Assembly: GCA_934394665.1 (NCBI GenBank)
Contig: CAKRRS010000013.1
Coordinates: 1 to 49,246, forward strand
DNA length: 49,246 nucleotides
Direction of reading: 5' to 3'
Source of the DNA: an uncultured Acetatifactor sp.
GTDB lineage: Bacteria; Bacillota; Clostridia; Lachnospirales; Lachnospiraceae
In this document: positions 16,162-25,023 of the stretch, piece by piece
How positions within the stretch are numbered: position 1 is the first letter of the stretch
Layout of the letters: each line of letters opens with the position of its first letter
Translations under genes and position numbers: made by a program
Notes under the pieces: generated by a model
The model's input: only the letters and a program-made list of their open reading frames with translations
What the model was told of the DNA's origin: nothing
Database searches by the model: none

Positions 16162-16469
16162 ACCTCAAATTTTGACCTTCAAATAGCAAGAAATTCTACT
16201 ATTTTTGCTGTTTTAGGGCATTTTTCAGGAATTCTGAATATAAGAGAATAGAAGAAAACGAACAAAATTGAAAAGAGTAGAGAAGAAACAAAAAGAAATA
16301 AACAGAATTAAAAAAACAGAGAAGAAACAAAAAGAAATAAAAGAAACGGACAGAATTAAGTAGAGAAGAAACTCAAAAGAAGCCAATAGAATCAAAAGGC
16401 TTAATAAGATCGAAAAAGAAATCGAAAAATAACAAAATTGGAAAAGAATCAGAAAGGAGGAGACAAAGC
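16162..16469 (+). repeat. Purine-rich gap with 39-bp direct repeat
   Basis: Between two + strand genes. AGAGAAGAAACAAAAAGAAA followed by TAAA occurs at 16279-16302 and again, exactly, at 16318-16341; a shorter copy starts at 16362. The whole 16240-16460 stretch is nearly all A and G on this strand. At 16184-16212 a weak hairpin (AGCAA ... TTGCT) precedes it. No ORF and no convincing promoter is visible. Confidence 0.65.
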
Positions 16470-17621
16470 ATGGAGAGCAGCGCCATGGTATATATCATAT
16501 TGACAGCTATTGTGGTTGCGTTCGGATGGCTGGTGCGTAACGGTGACTATGTGGCTGTGCGTCTGCCCGGCAGGAAGAATCAGGTACTGCCCACGACAGC
16601 AACTGCGTCAACCGGCTGCGACAGGCAGCGGGCGTGCAACCGTGTCGCAGAATTCGCCATCTTTGCCCTCCTGTCCGGCGTCTCCGCCTGCCGTATCGCC
16701 GTGGGCGGCGATTACTGGGTCTACTGGCTGAAATTCCAGCTGATCGATCAGGGGAGACACGTCTCCTATGAAAAAGGCTTCGTGTGGCTGGTAAAATTCT
16801 TCCACCTGATCTTCGGTGAGGGCTCGTATCTCCCGATTTTCGGCTTCTTTTCTCTGATCACGGTATTTTTCTTCCTGAAAGCCTTGCATGATCAGGCGTC
16901 CTGGTATGTATTTTCCCTGTTCCTGCTGATGACGCAGGGATTTTACTTTAACAGTATGAATTCGGTGCGATACTATTTCGCGCTGGCACTGGCAATGTAT
17001 GCACAGAAATATGTACTGCGTGGAGAATACGGGAAATTCATTCTCTGGGTATTGCTCGGATGTACGATTCACAAATCCATTTTGCTGGTGATTCCGGCGT
17101 ATATTGTCGTAGATCTGCTGTCGCGCGTACACCTGAAAAAATGGCATTATGCGTTGGGCGGCATACTGGTATTGTCCCTGATCTTCGGACAGGATCTCTA
17201 CCGGAGCATCATTTTCAAGTTCTATCCGTATTACAAAGACTCCATGTTTGACAACGGACAGCTGTCCTATGTGAATATCGCGAAATGCCTTGCTGTGATG
17301 GTCTTGTGCCTGATTTTTTGGAAGGACAGTATCCGGGATAACCGCAGAAACCGGTACTATTTCTACCTGAATCTGGCAGGACTGCTGCTGTATGCCTGCG
17401 GTTCCTTCATTCCGGAGGTGTCCCGTGTGGCATATTATTTGATCCAGTCACAGATTTTCCTGATTCCCTGCGTCCTGAAGGATGCGAAAAAAGGGTGGTT
17501 CCGGAACCTGTGTATTGCTAGCGTTGTGGCAGCGTATTTGGTGTATTTTGGGATGCTGCTTAAGGGAATGTATGATGTGGAGATCCGCCTGCTCCCGTAT
17601 CTGAACTGGATTTTTAATTAA
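16470..17621 (+). CDS. EpsG-family polysaccharide polymerase (Wzy-like)
   Basis: 383 residues with about ten helices. The EpsG signature sits in the first third: CRIAVGGDYWVYWLKFQLID, matching the R-x3-G-x-D-Y pattern of the family, followed by FNSMNSVRYYFALALAMYA and IHKSILLVIPAY. EpsG proteins are thought to polymerise lipid-linked repeat units of exopolysaccharide outside the membrane. AAAGGAGGAG lies about 8 nt before the ATG. A hydrophilic insertion (about residues 30-55, VRLPGRKNQVLPTTATAST) separates the first two helices. Confidence 0.85.
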   Translation: MESSAMVYIILTAIVVAFGWLVRNGDYVAVRLPGRKNQVLPTTATASTGCDRQRACNRVAEFAIFALLSGVSACRIAVGGDYWVYWLKFQLIDQGRHVSYEKGFVWLVKFFHLIFGEGSYLPIFGFFSLITVFFFLKALHDQASWYVFSLFLLMTQGFYFNSMNSVRYYFALALAMYAQKYVLRGEYGKFILWVLLGCTIHKSILLVIPAYIVVDLLSRVHLKKWHYALGGILVLSLIFGQDLYRSIIFKFYPYYKDSMFDNGQLSYVNIAKCLAVMVLCLIFWKDSIRDNRRNRYYFYLNLAGLLLYACGSFIPEVSRVAYYLIQSQIFLIPCVLKDAKKGWFRNLCIASVVAAYLVYFGMLLKGMYDVEIRLLPYLNWIFN

Positions 17622-17652
17622 TTAAAAAGAATGATATTAGAAAGGAACTGAC

Positions 17653-19302
17653 ATGAAGGTACTCTGGGTCTGCAATATCATGCTTCCGGCGATCGCCGAA
17701 GCACTTCATAGAGAAGCTTCCAACAAGGAAGGCTGGTTGTCCGGGCTGTTAGCGCAGGTGGCGGCAGAGGACGACAGCAATATCGAACTGGCGGTCGCAT
17801 TCCCGGTACCGATGGATGACACGGAAATTCCCTGGAAATTCTGTGTGGAGTTGTCAGGAGGGAACAGAGACACAGAAGGAATCAATGGGGCAGTCGCGGC
17901 GACATTGTTCTCAGAAGGGCAAAAACAGGAAAGGCTAACACAGGAAAAACTAACACAGACAGAACAGAAATGCAGAACAGCCAGTGCGAAGAAAACGTTG
18001 CAACGAGAAACGGATCGATACAATATCACGTGTTACGGTTTTCACGAAGATACCGTCCACGCAGACCGCTATCAGCCGACACTGGAGCCGGAACTGCAGA
18101 AGATCACAGAGGACTTTCAGCCGGATGTGATCCACTGTTTTGGTACAGAATATCCGCATACACTGGCAGTCTGCAAGACGTATTCTCACAAGGACAGGAT
18201 CCTGCTGGGGATTCAGGGAATCTGCACCCTGTGTGCCGAAGCGTATTTTGCAGATATGCCGGAGGAGGAGATTCGCAAAGTTACTTTCCGCGATCTGGTA
18301 AAACGGGATACCCTGCGTAACCAGCAGGAGAAATTCGTGCGGCGCGGTGTGATGGAGCGTGAAGCCGTCAGTCTGGCAGGCAATATCACCGGCAGAACCG
18401 CCTGGGACAAAAAGGTCACCGGTGGTTGGAACCCTGCGGCAAATTACTATTCCATGAATGAAACTTTGCGTGCAGGCTTCTACGAGGGCACATGGAAGCC
18501 GGAGACTTGCAAACCGCATTCCATCTTCGTCAGTCAGGGGGATTATCCCCTGAAAGGGTTGCATTATCTGCTAAAGGCGCTGCCACAGATACGGGCACAA
18601 TTCCCTGACGTACAGGTGTATGTCGCCGGAAATGATCTGACAGCATATCAGACATGGAAGCAGAAACTGAAAATATCGGCATACGGGCGTTACCTGCGGA
18701 GGCTCATCCGGGAGGGACAGCTCGAAGACAGCGTATATTTCCTGGGAAAACTGACAGCAGAACAAATGAAGGAGCGGTTTATAAAGAGTCATCTCTTCCT
18801 GTGCTGCTCTTCTCTGGAAAACTCGCCGAATTCTCTGGGAGAAGCGATGCTCCTTGGCGTGCCCTGCGTCAGCACGGAAGTCGGAGGAATTCCCAGCCTG
18901 TTTACCGGCGGAACTGACGGATTGTGGTGTGCCGGTCACAAACTTGCTTCCAAAGATAAAAATAACGCATGCAATTCAAATACGAAAATGAATGTAGAAT
19001 TGGAAAATATTGTAAATTCCTTGACAAAATCCGTTATCGAAATGTGGAGTAATCCGGAGAAACTGTTGGAATACTCAAAAAATGCAAGAGAACATGCAAG
19101 AAAAACCCACGATAAAGAGAAAAATTTTGCAAAATTGCAGGAAATTTATGCAAAGATAGCGAAAAGCACGTCAGGCACAGAAAACAATGGAAATGCGGAA
19201 GACGATGTAGATACAAAAAATACAGGAAATGCCAGAAATACAGAAAATGCTAGAAAAACAGGAAATACAAGAAATATAGAAGGGGTGGTGACGGACAAAT
19301 GA
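17653..19302 (+). CDS. GT4 glycosyltransferase with an Asn/Thr-rich tail
   Basis: 549 residues, longer than the usual 350-420 of GT4 enzymes. It has a GT-B fold: N-terminal domain from MKVLWVCNIMLPAIAEAL with a Gln/Lys/Thr-rich insertion near residues 95-120, and a C-terminal donor domain with FVSQGDYPLKGLHYLLKALP, a long CCSSLENSPNSLGEAML segment carrying the catalytic Glu region, and GVPCVSTEVGGIPSL. The last 45 residues are low complexity (repeats of N-T-G-N-A-R-N-T type) from A-rich DNA, probably recent slippage expansion. Its stop overlaps the next start by 4 nt. Confidence 0.87.
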   Translation: MKVLWVCNIMLPAIAEALHREASNKEGWLSGLLAQVAAEDDSNIELAVAFPVPMDDTEIPWKFCVELSGGNRDTEGINGAVAATLFSEGQKQERLTQEKLTQTEQKCRTASAKKTLQRETDRYNITCYGFHEDTVHADRYQPTLEPELQKITEDFQPDVIHCFGTEYPHTLAVCKTYSHKDRILLGIQGICTLCAEAYFADMPEEEIRKVTFRDLVKRDTLRNQQEKFVRRGVMEREAVSLAGNITGRTAWDKKVTGGWNPAANYYSMNETLRAGFYEGTWKPETCKPHSIFVSQGDYPLKGLHYLLKALPQIRAQFPDVQVYVAGNDLTAYQTWKQKLKISAYGRYLRRLIREGQLEDSVYFLGKLTAEQMKERFIKSHLFLCCSSLENSPNSLGEAMLLGVPCVSTEVGGIPSLFTGGTDGLWCAGHKLASKDKNNACNSNTKMNVELENIVNSLTKSVIEMWSNPEKLLEYSKNAREHARKTHDKEKNFAKLQEIYAKIAKSTSGTENNGNAEDDVDTKNTGNARNTENARKTGNTRNIEGVVTDK

Positions 19303-20570
19303 CAGATCACTATCGCATGATATTTGTATCCAACTACTTTAATCATCACCAGCAACCTTTCTGCGATGCACTGTATGAGCTGCTGGACGGAAGCTTCCTA
19401 TTCCTTCAGACCCAACCCATGGAAGAGGAACGGGTGAAGATGGGGTGGCAGGCACAGGAGAGACCATATGTGTCGGGATTGCACCGGACGGATGCAGATA
19501 CCATCAGTGATACGGATACAAAATCGAATTTTAGTGTTGCTACCAGTGACGAAGCGTTACGGCTGATCCAGGAAGCTGACGTCGTGATCTTCGGCGGATG
19601 CGATGACGAGAGTTATATCCATGACCGCCTGACAGCCGGAAAGCCGGTGTTCCGTTACAATGAAAGAATGTATAAGGACGGTCAGTGGAAAGCCGTTTCC
19701 CCCAGAGGGCTGATGCAGAAGTACAAAGATCACACCAGATACCGCAAAGCGCCGGTATATTTCCTGTGTGCCGGAGCGTATGTGCCCTGCGATTACGCAA
19801 TCATCCATGCTTATCCGGATAAAATGCTGCGTTTCGGTTATTTCCCGGAGACCAGAGCTTATGATGCCGGACAGCCTTTCGACCGCAAAAAGCCGGGCAG
19901 TATCCTGTGGGCGGCGCGTATGATCGACTGGAAGCATCCGGAACTGGCAGTGAAGACGGCAGCCTATCTGAAAAAAAGCCTGCTGGAGTTTCATATCAAT
20001 ATCATCGGCGGCGGAGAAATGGAAGAGGAGATGCGCCGGCTGGCACAGGAACTGGGCGTGACGGACGAAGTGACTTTTTTAGGTTACCGCAGCCCGGAAG
20101 AAGTGCGCAATGCGATGGAAGAGTCCCAGATCTATCTCGTCACCAGTGACCGCAAGGAAGGCTGGGGCGCGGTGGTCAATGAGGCCATGAACAGCGGCTG
20201 TGCCGTCGTGGCGGATCACATGACCGGCGCGGCACCTTACCTGATCCGTCAGGGAGAGAACGGTGTGATGTATCGCGACGGCTGCGAGGAAGAACTTTTC
20301 CGGACGGTAGAGGGACTGCTGAAAAATCCAGAAGAATGCAGGAGACTGGGAGAGGCGGCACAGCGCACCGTGGCAACGGAATGGAATGCGCAAACTGCCG
20401 CAGAACGACTGGTGAAATTGTGCGGAGAAATGCAGCTTTTCAAGGTAAATAAGTCGCCGGAAGCCGCGGCACCGGCATTGCCACAGTTATGGGATGATGG
20501 CCCCTGCTCCCCGGCACCGGTAATCCCGGAGAGACGGATGTATTCTGTGTGTATGCAAGCCGATACATGA
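19299..20570 (+). CDS. GT4 glycosyltransferase
   Basis: 423 residues, GT-B fold, no membrane helix. The N-terminal domain begins RMIFVSNYFNHHQQPFCDAL; the donor domain has GSILWAARMIDWKHPELAV, INIIGGGEMEEEMRRLA, VTFLGYRSPEEVRNAM and VTSDRKEGWGAVVNEAMNSG, in which the E-x7-E motif binds the nucleotide sugar. A hydrophilic Pro/Ala-rich tail of about 50 residues follows. It is coupled to the previous GT4 by a 4-nt overlap, and its stop lies within a hairpin, so this may end a transcript segment. Confidence 0.88.
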   Translation: MTDHYRMIFVSNYFNHHQQPFCDALYELLDGSFLFLQTQPMEEERVKMGWQAQERPYVSGLHRTDADTISDTDTKSNFSVATSDEALRLIQEADVVIFGGCDDESYIHDRLTAGKPVFRYNERMYKDGQWKAVSPRGLMQKYKDHTRYRKAPVYFLCAGAYVPCDYAIIHAYPDKMLRFGYFPETRAYDAGQPFDRKKPGSILWAARMIDWKHPELAVKTAAYLKKSLLEFHINIIGGGEMEEEMRRLAQELGVTDEVTFLGYRSPEEVRNAMEESQIYLVTSDRKEGWGAVVNEAMNSGCAVVADHMTGAAPYLIRQGENGVMYRDGCEEELFRTVEGLLKNPEECRRLGEAAQRTVATEWNAQTAAERLVKLCGEMQLFKVNKSPEAAAPALPQLWDDGPCSPAPVIPERRMYSVCMQADT

Positions 20571-20597
20571 TTCCTTACAGAAAATCATGTATTTGTT
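20563..20597 (+). terminator. Weak terminator overlapping the GT4 stop codon
   Basis: ATACATGATT (20563-20572) and AATCATGTAT (20583-20592) form a perfect 10-bp stem, followed by TTGTTT. The poor T-run suggests partial termination. Confidence 0.55.
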
Positions 20598-20723
20598 TAT
20601 CGAAAGAATAAATTCACATTGTAAGGTCTGCTGAATGACAGAAATATTTATGGGATTTTTATTGGATTATATAGGAGTTAGAAAGAAAGCTATAAAATTT
20701 TGCAAAAAGAAAAGAGGAACCCC

Positions 20724-21782
20724 GTGAGTAACGAAGCCAATACCCCCCTGATCAGCATCATCGTGCCGGTCTACAATATCATACCGTACCTGCCCCGGTG
20801 CGTGGAAAGCTTGCAGAGACAGACTTACCGCAATCTGGAGATCCTGCTCATCGATGACGGCTCCACCGACGATACCCCTGCACTGTGTGACAGACTGGCG
20901 GAGAGCGATGAGCGGATCCGGGTATTCCATAAAGAGAACGGCGGTCCTTCCTCCGCCCGTAATTTCGGTCTGGCGCAGGCGCAGGGAGATTATGTCGGCT
21001 TCGTGGACAGCGACGACTATGTAGATGCCGATATGTACGAACGCCTGTATCGGGCAATTGCCGAGACCGGCATGCCGATCGCCCAGGTAGGCAGAGATGA
21101 GATCGACAAAGACGGCAACATCCTGCCGAATATCTGCGAACCTGTTTCTAAGCAGCAGATCATTCCGGCGCAGGATTTTATGAAAGAACTGCTCATGCAC
21201 AGAGGAGACTGCTCTTTTTGCACCAAGCTGCTCAGGAAAGACTTGTTCCGGGTAGAAAACTTCCCGGAGGGTGCGCTCAATGAGGACTTCCATTTGCTGG
21301 TGAAGATGCTGACGCGCAGCGGCAACGGCAGTAACTGCGGCATCGAAGGCTCAGAGCCTACCGCAGTCCCCGGCATCGTATGCATCCCGGGGCAGGCTTA
21401 CCACGTGTTTTACCGCCCGGACAGCAATACCCGGGACAAGAACCGTTTCTCCCGTGTGTTTGCGGACAATATTGACAACGCCGATATGGTACTTGATCTG
21501 GTACAGCGCACCTGGCCGGAGCAAACGGAATTAGCACAGATTGCGTTCCGTTTCGGCATTTTCCAACGACTGGACTATATGCTGCACATCCCCATCGCAC
21601 AGATGACGGCAGACAATACCTTTTATCGAAACGTGGTAAAAAGTCTGCGGCGAGGATGGTGGCGAGCGATGAAAAATCCGTATCTGACGAAAAAGAACAA
21701 GTGTTATCATACATTATTTGCCATTGCGCCCAGGGGAATCCGGGTGCTGCACAGAAAAATCAAACGAATAGAAAACAACTAG
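20724..21782 (+). CDS. GT2 glycosyltransferase
   Basis: 352 residues. Full GT-A signature: LISIIVPVYNIIPYLPRCVE, LLIDDGSTDDT, GGPSSARNFGLAQAQGDY, the metal site VDSDDYVDADM and LNEDFHLLVKML as the probable catalytic acidic motif. About 110 C-terminal residues after the GT-A core form a helical, basic region that may sit against the membrane. GTG at 20724 is chosen because AGAGGA lies about 7 nt before it; the in-frame TTG at 20700 has no ribosome site. No membrane helix is evident. Typical of capsule and exopolysaccharide chain-extending enzymes. Confidence 0.9.
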   Translation: MSNEANTPLISIIVPVYNIIPYLPRCVESLQRQTYRNLEILLIDDGSTDDTPALCDRLAESDERIRVFHKENGGPSSARNFGLAQAQGDYVGFVDSDDYVDADMYERLYRAIAETGMPIAQVGRDEIDKDGNILPNICEPVSKQQIIPAQDFMKELLMHRGDCSFCTKLLRKDLFRVENFPEGALNEDFHLLVKMLTRSGNGSNCGIEGSEPTAVPGIVCIPGQAYHVFYRPDSNTRDKNRFSRVFADNIDNADMVLDLVQRTWPEQTELAQIAFRFGIFQRLDYMLHIPIAQMTADNTFYRNVVKSLRRGWWRAMKNPYLTKKNKCYHTLFAIAPRGIRVLHRKIKRIENN

Positions 21783-21857
21783 GGACCATCCGGGGATGCT
21801 GGGTGGAGAGTAACGGTTGTGTAAAAGTACTTATGAAGAAGGGATACAGAGCAGAAA

Positions 21858-23366
21858 ATGAAACTTTCAGAGAAATGGAACGCAAAACTGACGGAACGCA
21901 ACAAACTAATACTGATCAACATTGTATGCATACTGGCACTGGCGGTGATCCTGTGGCCGCTTTTGATAATCGCAAAATACGATTATCCGTCAGCGGACGA
22001 CTGGTCGTTTGGCGTAAATATGTATCGGGCAATGCAGGCGGGAGAAGGACTGCGTGGCGTATTCCACGCTATTTATCAGACACTGTCGCAAAATGCGTGG
22101 GAAGCCAGATTCTCGATTTTGATTCTGTCAGCGTTACAGCCGGCGGCATTCGGAGAACATTTTTACCGTATTACTCCGTATCTGATGATTGGTTCCGTCG
22201 TATTTTCCCAGTTGTTGTTTCTCGGAGAATGTATCAAGGATCCGAAGAAGGAGAACAGATGGCTCGTTCTGCCAATCGGTATTCCGGTGGCGATTCTCCA
22301 AGTTCTTTATTGTCCCTGCCCGGAGGAAAGCTTTTATTGGTACAACGGATCTGTGAACTATACTTTTGTGTATAGCCTGTCACTGATTTTGCTGACACTG
22401 TATCTCGAAATCGGGATCCGCGAGATAGGCAGAGTTAAGAGGATTTTGTTTACTGTTCTGGCATGCCTGCTCGCAATCTTGATCGGCGGTAATAATTTTG
22501 CAACCAGTGTATCTACCATGTGCCTGCTGCTGTGCCTGCAGATCGTTTTCCTCATCTGCCGCAAGGATGCATTTCGCAGAACCTGGCTCATAACATTACT
22601 GGAGACCCTCAGCGTAATAAAATGCGTCACTTCTCCGCTGACAGCGACCAGGCTGAACGGCAATTTCGGCGGCAGTGTGGCAAATACACCGATCATGGCG
22701 ATCCTGTTGTCCTTCGAGAGAACCTTTCTAAATATTATCAGTTGGACGAACCTTAAAACGTTGCTTGTACTGTTACTGATTCTTCCTTTCCTATGGAAGG
22801 CGGTGAGAAAAATGCAGTACACGTTCCGCCTGCCCGGCCTGTTCACAGCACTTTCCTTTGGCGTGTATGCTTCCCAGGCGACGGCTACAATCTATGTCGA
22901 CGGCACCATGGGCGGCGGCAGACAGGGGGCAATCCTCTGGTATTTCTATGTGCTGTGGATGGTAGCGAACGTGATGTATTGGTGTGGTTGGATTGCAAAG
23001 CGCGATACGATAGTCAAAAAAGCGGAGAAAACTGAAAAATACCTCCTGCGTTACTGCACCGTAACCGGAATCCTTCTGGCGGCAGCAGTCCTCTTCGGAA
23101 ACGTACAGAGCACTACCAGCTACCGTGCGTACCGCATGTGGAGAAACGGCTGGGCACAGGCCTACGGTGCCGGCTGGGAGGAACGCCTGAAGGTATTGAA
23201 AGATGATTCCGTGAAAAATCCGGTATTTACGCCGTTGAATTATGTGGAACTGCTTATGTATACGGATCTTCAGCCGGAAGGTGGGTATACCTGGGTCAAT
23301 GGTGCCTGCGCAGAATATTATGGCAAAGAATCTGTGACAGTGGTCGCACCGGGGCAGTCACAATAA
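21858..23366 (+). CDS. DUF6056-like polytopic membrane protein
   Basis: 502 residues with about eleven helices. The first outer loop carries YDYPSADDWSFGVNMYRAM, an acidic SADDW motif of the kind seen in DUF6056 proteins, a GT-C-like group common in capsule loci, and NAWEARFSILILSALQP. A tyrosine-rich exported C-terminus follows the last helix (YTDLQPEGGYTWVNGACAEY). Such proteins are suspected to decorate the polymer using a polyprenyl-phosphate sugar outside; the GtrB-like enzyme at 7875-8804 could supply such a donor, though this is speculation. The ribosome site before the ATG is poor (AAGGGA about 14 nt away). Confidence 0.72.
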   Translation: MKLSEKWNAKLTERNKLILINIVCILALAVILWPLLIIAKYDYPSADDWSFGVNMYRAMQAGEGLRGVFHAIYQTLSQNAWEARFSILILSALQPAAFGEHFYRITPYLMIGSVVFSQLLFLGECIKDPKKENRWLVLPIGIPVAILQVLYCPCPEESFYWYNGSVNYTFVYSLSLILLTLYLEIGIREIGRVKRILFTVLACLLAILIGGNNFATSVSTMCLLLCLQIVFLICRKDAFRRTWLITLLETLSVIKCVTSPLTATRLNGNFGGSVANTPIMAILLSFERTFLNIISWTNLKTLLVLLLILPFLWKAVRKMQYTFRLPGLFTALSFGVYASQATATIYVDGTMGGGRQGAILWYFYVLWMVANVMYWCGWIAKRDTIVKKAEKTEKYLLRYCTVTGILLAAAVLFGNVQSTTSYRAYRMWRNGWAQAYGAGWEERLKVLKDDSVKNPVFTPLNYVELLMYTDLQPEGGYTWVNGACAEYYGKESVTVVAPGQSQ

Positions 23367-23448
23367 AAGCTTGTACTTATAGGCAAAATTGATTAAAATA
23401 AGGTTGCGGCAATGATTGAGAAAAAAGATAACGAAGAGGTTAGAATAC

Positions 23449-25023
23449 ATGGAACTTACAATAAAGGGGAAGACAATTTCTATCTGGAGCAAAAAGAGAA
23501 TACTATATACGATCTGTTTCTTCCTGTTCTGCCTGATTGATCAGAGAACCAAAACAGGCTCCGGTAAGGACGGTGCCATTGAAGTCTTTCGCAATCTGAC
23601 CGGTGTGGTGATGGCGCTCATTATCTTCTCACATTACAAATGGGAAGAAATCGCGCCCCGTAAGCTGCCATATCTGCTCTGGACAGTGATTGGTGTGGCA
23701 GTGGGCGCAGTATATGTGATACTGGGACAGCCGTTACAGTATTTTGCGAATGGTCGTTTCGTAGCGGCACTGGATGTTTTGCTGTTTGGCTACATTCTGA
23801 TTCATACTTTTATCAGTGCTGTCATAGACAAAAAGCGTCCGCAAATCGACAAAAAGCTCATGAGTTTTTGGACGGTAATGATGCTTCTGATGATTTTCTC
23901 CAGAAGTGATTATATCTGGCCGTTTTGCTATTTTGTGATGTTTGGATGCTTTTATCTGACCGATTTTACAAAAGAAGAGCGGGAAGATCTGTTTCAGGGA
24001 GGATTAAATGGCATCATCCTGTCATTGTTTGCTTTTCAGGGATATTGCTGTATCTTCCGACCGTATGATCTTGTCCGATATACGGGTATTTATAACAATT
24101 CGAATATTAATGCATTATACTATGTTGTTGTCCTGGTAGCAATATTTACCAAGATTCTCTATGTAACCGGCAAACAGGCACATAAGTGTTGGAGAATCTT
24201 TTACTGGCTGGGAGCCGGAGTTGTGTACGCTTTTTTGTTTATGACAATCGGGCGTACCGCATGGCTGGTTTCTTTGTTATTGGGGCTGATCTTTCTGGCA
24301 TTTTATTGTGGGAGACATCATTTAAAAAAATTTATCACGAGTGGGTTGACATTGCTGCTATGTTTTCTGTTGATGTTCCCGGTGACCTTTGGATTGACCA
24401 GATATCTGCCACCGGTATTCCATCATCCCGTGTGGTTCTGGGGAGAATGGAGCGAACAGAGAGTGCATTCCTGGGATCCCTGGAATTCAGAAAAATATGT
24501 GGACATCGATGAGGTGATTAAAAATGCTGTGGGAAGGACGACGGAGATCACCGATAAGCTATTGGGGGAGTCCCCGTTTGTATTGCATGCAGTGGCACAG
24601 GAATCCTTGAAAGAAGAACCGGTTTTAAAGACAGAAGCAGAATATTATTCGGCGCTTCTGGTGAGAAAGACAATCTATACCCATTATCTGTCAGAATTAA
24701 ACTTGTGGGGACATACCCGGGATGACCAGGGATTTCAGCTTGGACCGTATTACTGGGTGGGACATGCACACAATATTTTCCTGCAGTATGCAACAGACTT
24801 CGGCGTGCCTATGGCGATTGTGTTTCTGGTACTGATAATTGCTGCCTGCGCAAAACTGTTGAAGGAGAGCAGAAACAGCAAAAATGTTGCAGCAATGTCC
24901 GCATTCCTGTTTGTGCTGATTCCCGTGACCTTCGGTATGCTGGAGTACTCCTGGGGAGTGGGCAGTCTGACGATCACCATGATGTTCCTCGCATGGAGAA
25001 AGGCAATTTGTGATGGAGAATAA
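23449..25023 (+). CDS. O-antigen ligase / Wzy_C-family membrane protein
   Basis: 524 residues with about twelve helices. Two family signatures are visible: a mid-protein helix with IGRTAWLVSLLLGLIF (the conserved Arg of the ligase/polymerase fold) and a late outer loop with VGHAHNIFLQYATDFGVPMA, which matches the H-x-H-N-x-F-L-Q motif of Wzy_C proteins; a large outer loop of about 120 residues precedes it. The ATG at 23449 is preferred (GAAGAGG upstream) over a TTG at 23416. It may polymerise repeat units or attach the finished chain to an acceptor; the two cannot be separated from sequence. It overlaps the next gene by 11 nt. Confidence 0.87.
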   Translation: MELTIKGKTISIWSKKRILYTICFFLFCLIDQRTKTGSGKDGAIEVFRNLTGVVMALIIFSHYKWEEIAPRKLPYLLWTVIGVAVGAVYVILGQPLQYFANGRFVAALDVLLFGYILIHTFISAVIDKKRPQIDKKLMSFWTVMMLLMIFSRSDYIWPFCYFVMFGCFYLTDFTKEEREDLFQGGLNGIILSLFAFQGYCCIFRPYDLVRYTGIYNNSNINALYYVVVLVAIFTKILYVTGKQAHKCWRIFYWLGAGVVYAFLFMTIGRTAWLVSLLLGLIFLAFYCGRHHLKKFITSGLTLLLCFLLMFPVTFGLTRYLPPVFHHPVWFWGEWSEQRVHSWDPWNSEKYVDIDEVIKNAVGRTTEITDKLLGESPFVLHAVAQESLKEEPVLKTEAEYYSALLVRKTIYTHYLSELNLWGHTRDDQGFQLGPYYWVGHAHNIFLQYATDFGVPMAIVFLVLIIAACAKLLKESRNSKNVAAMSAFLFVLIPVTFGMLEYSWGVGSLTITMMFLAWRKAICDGE

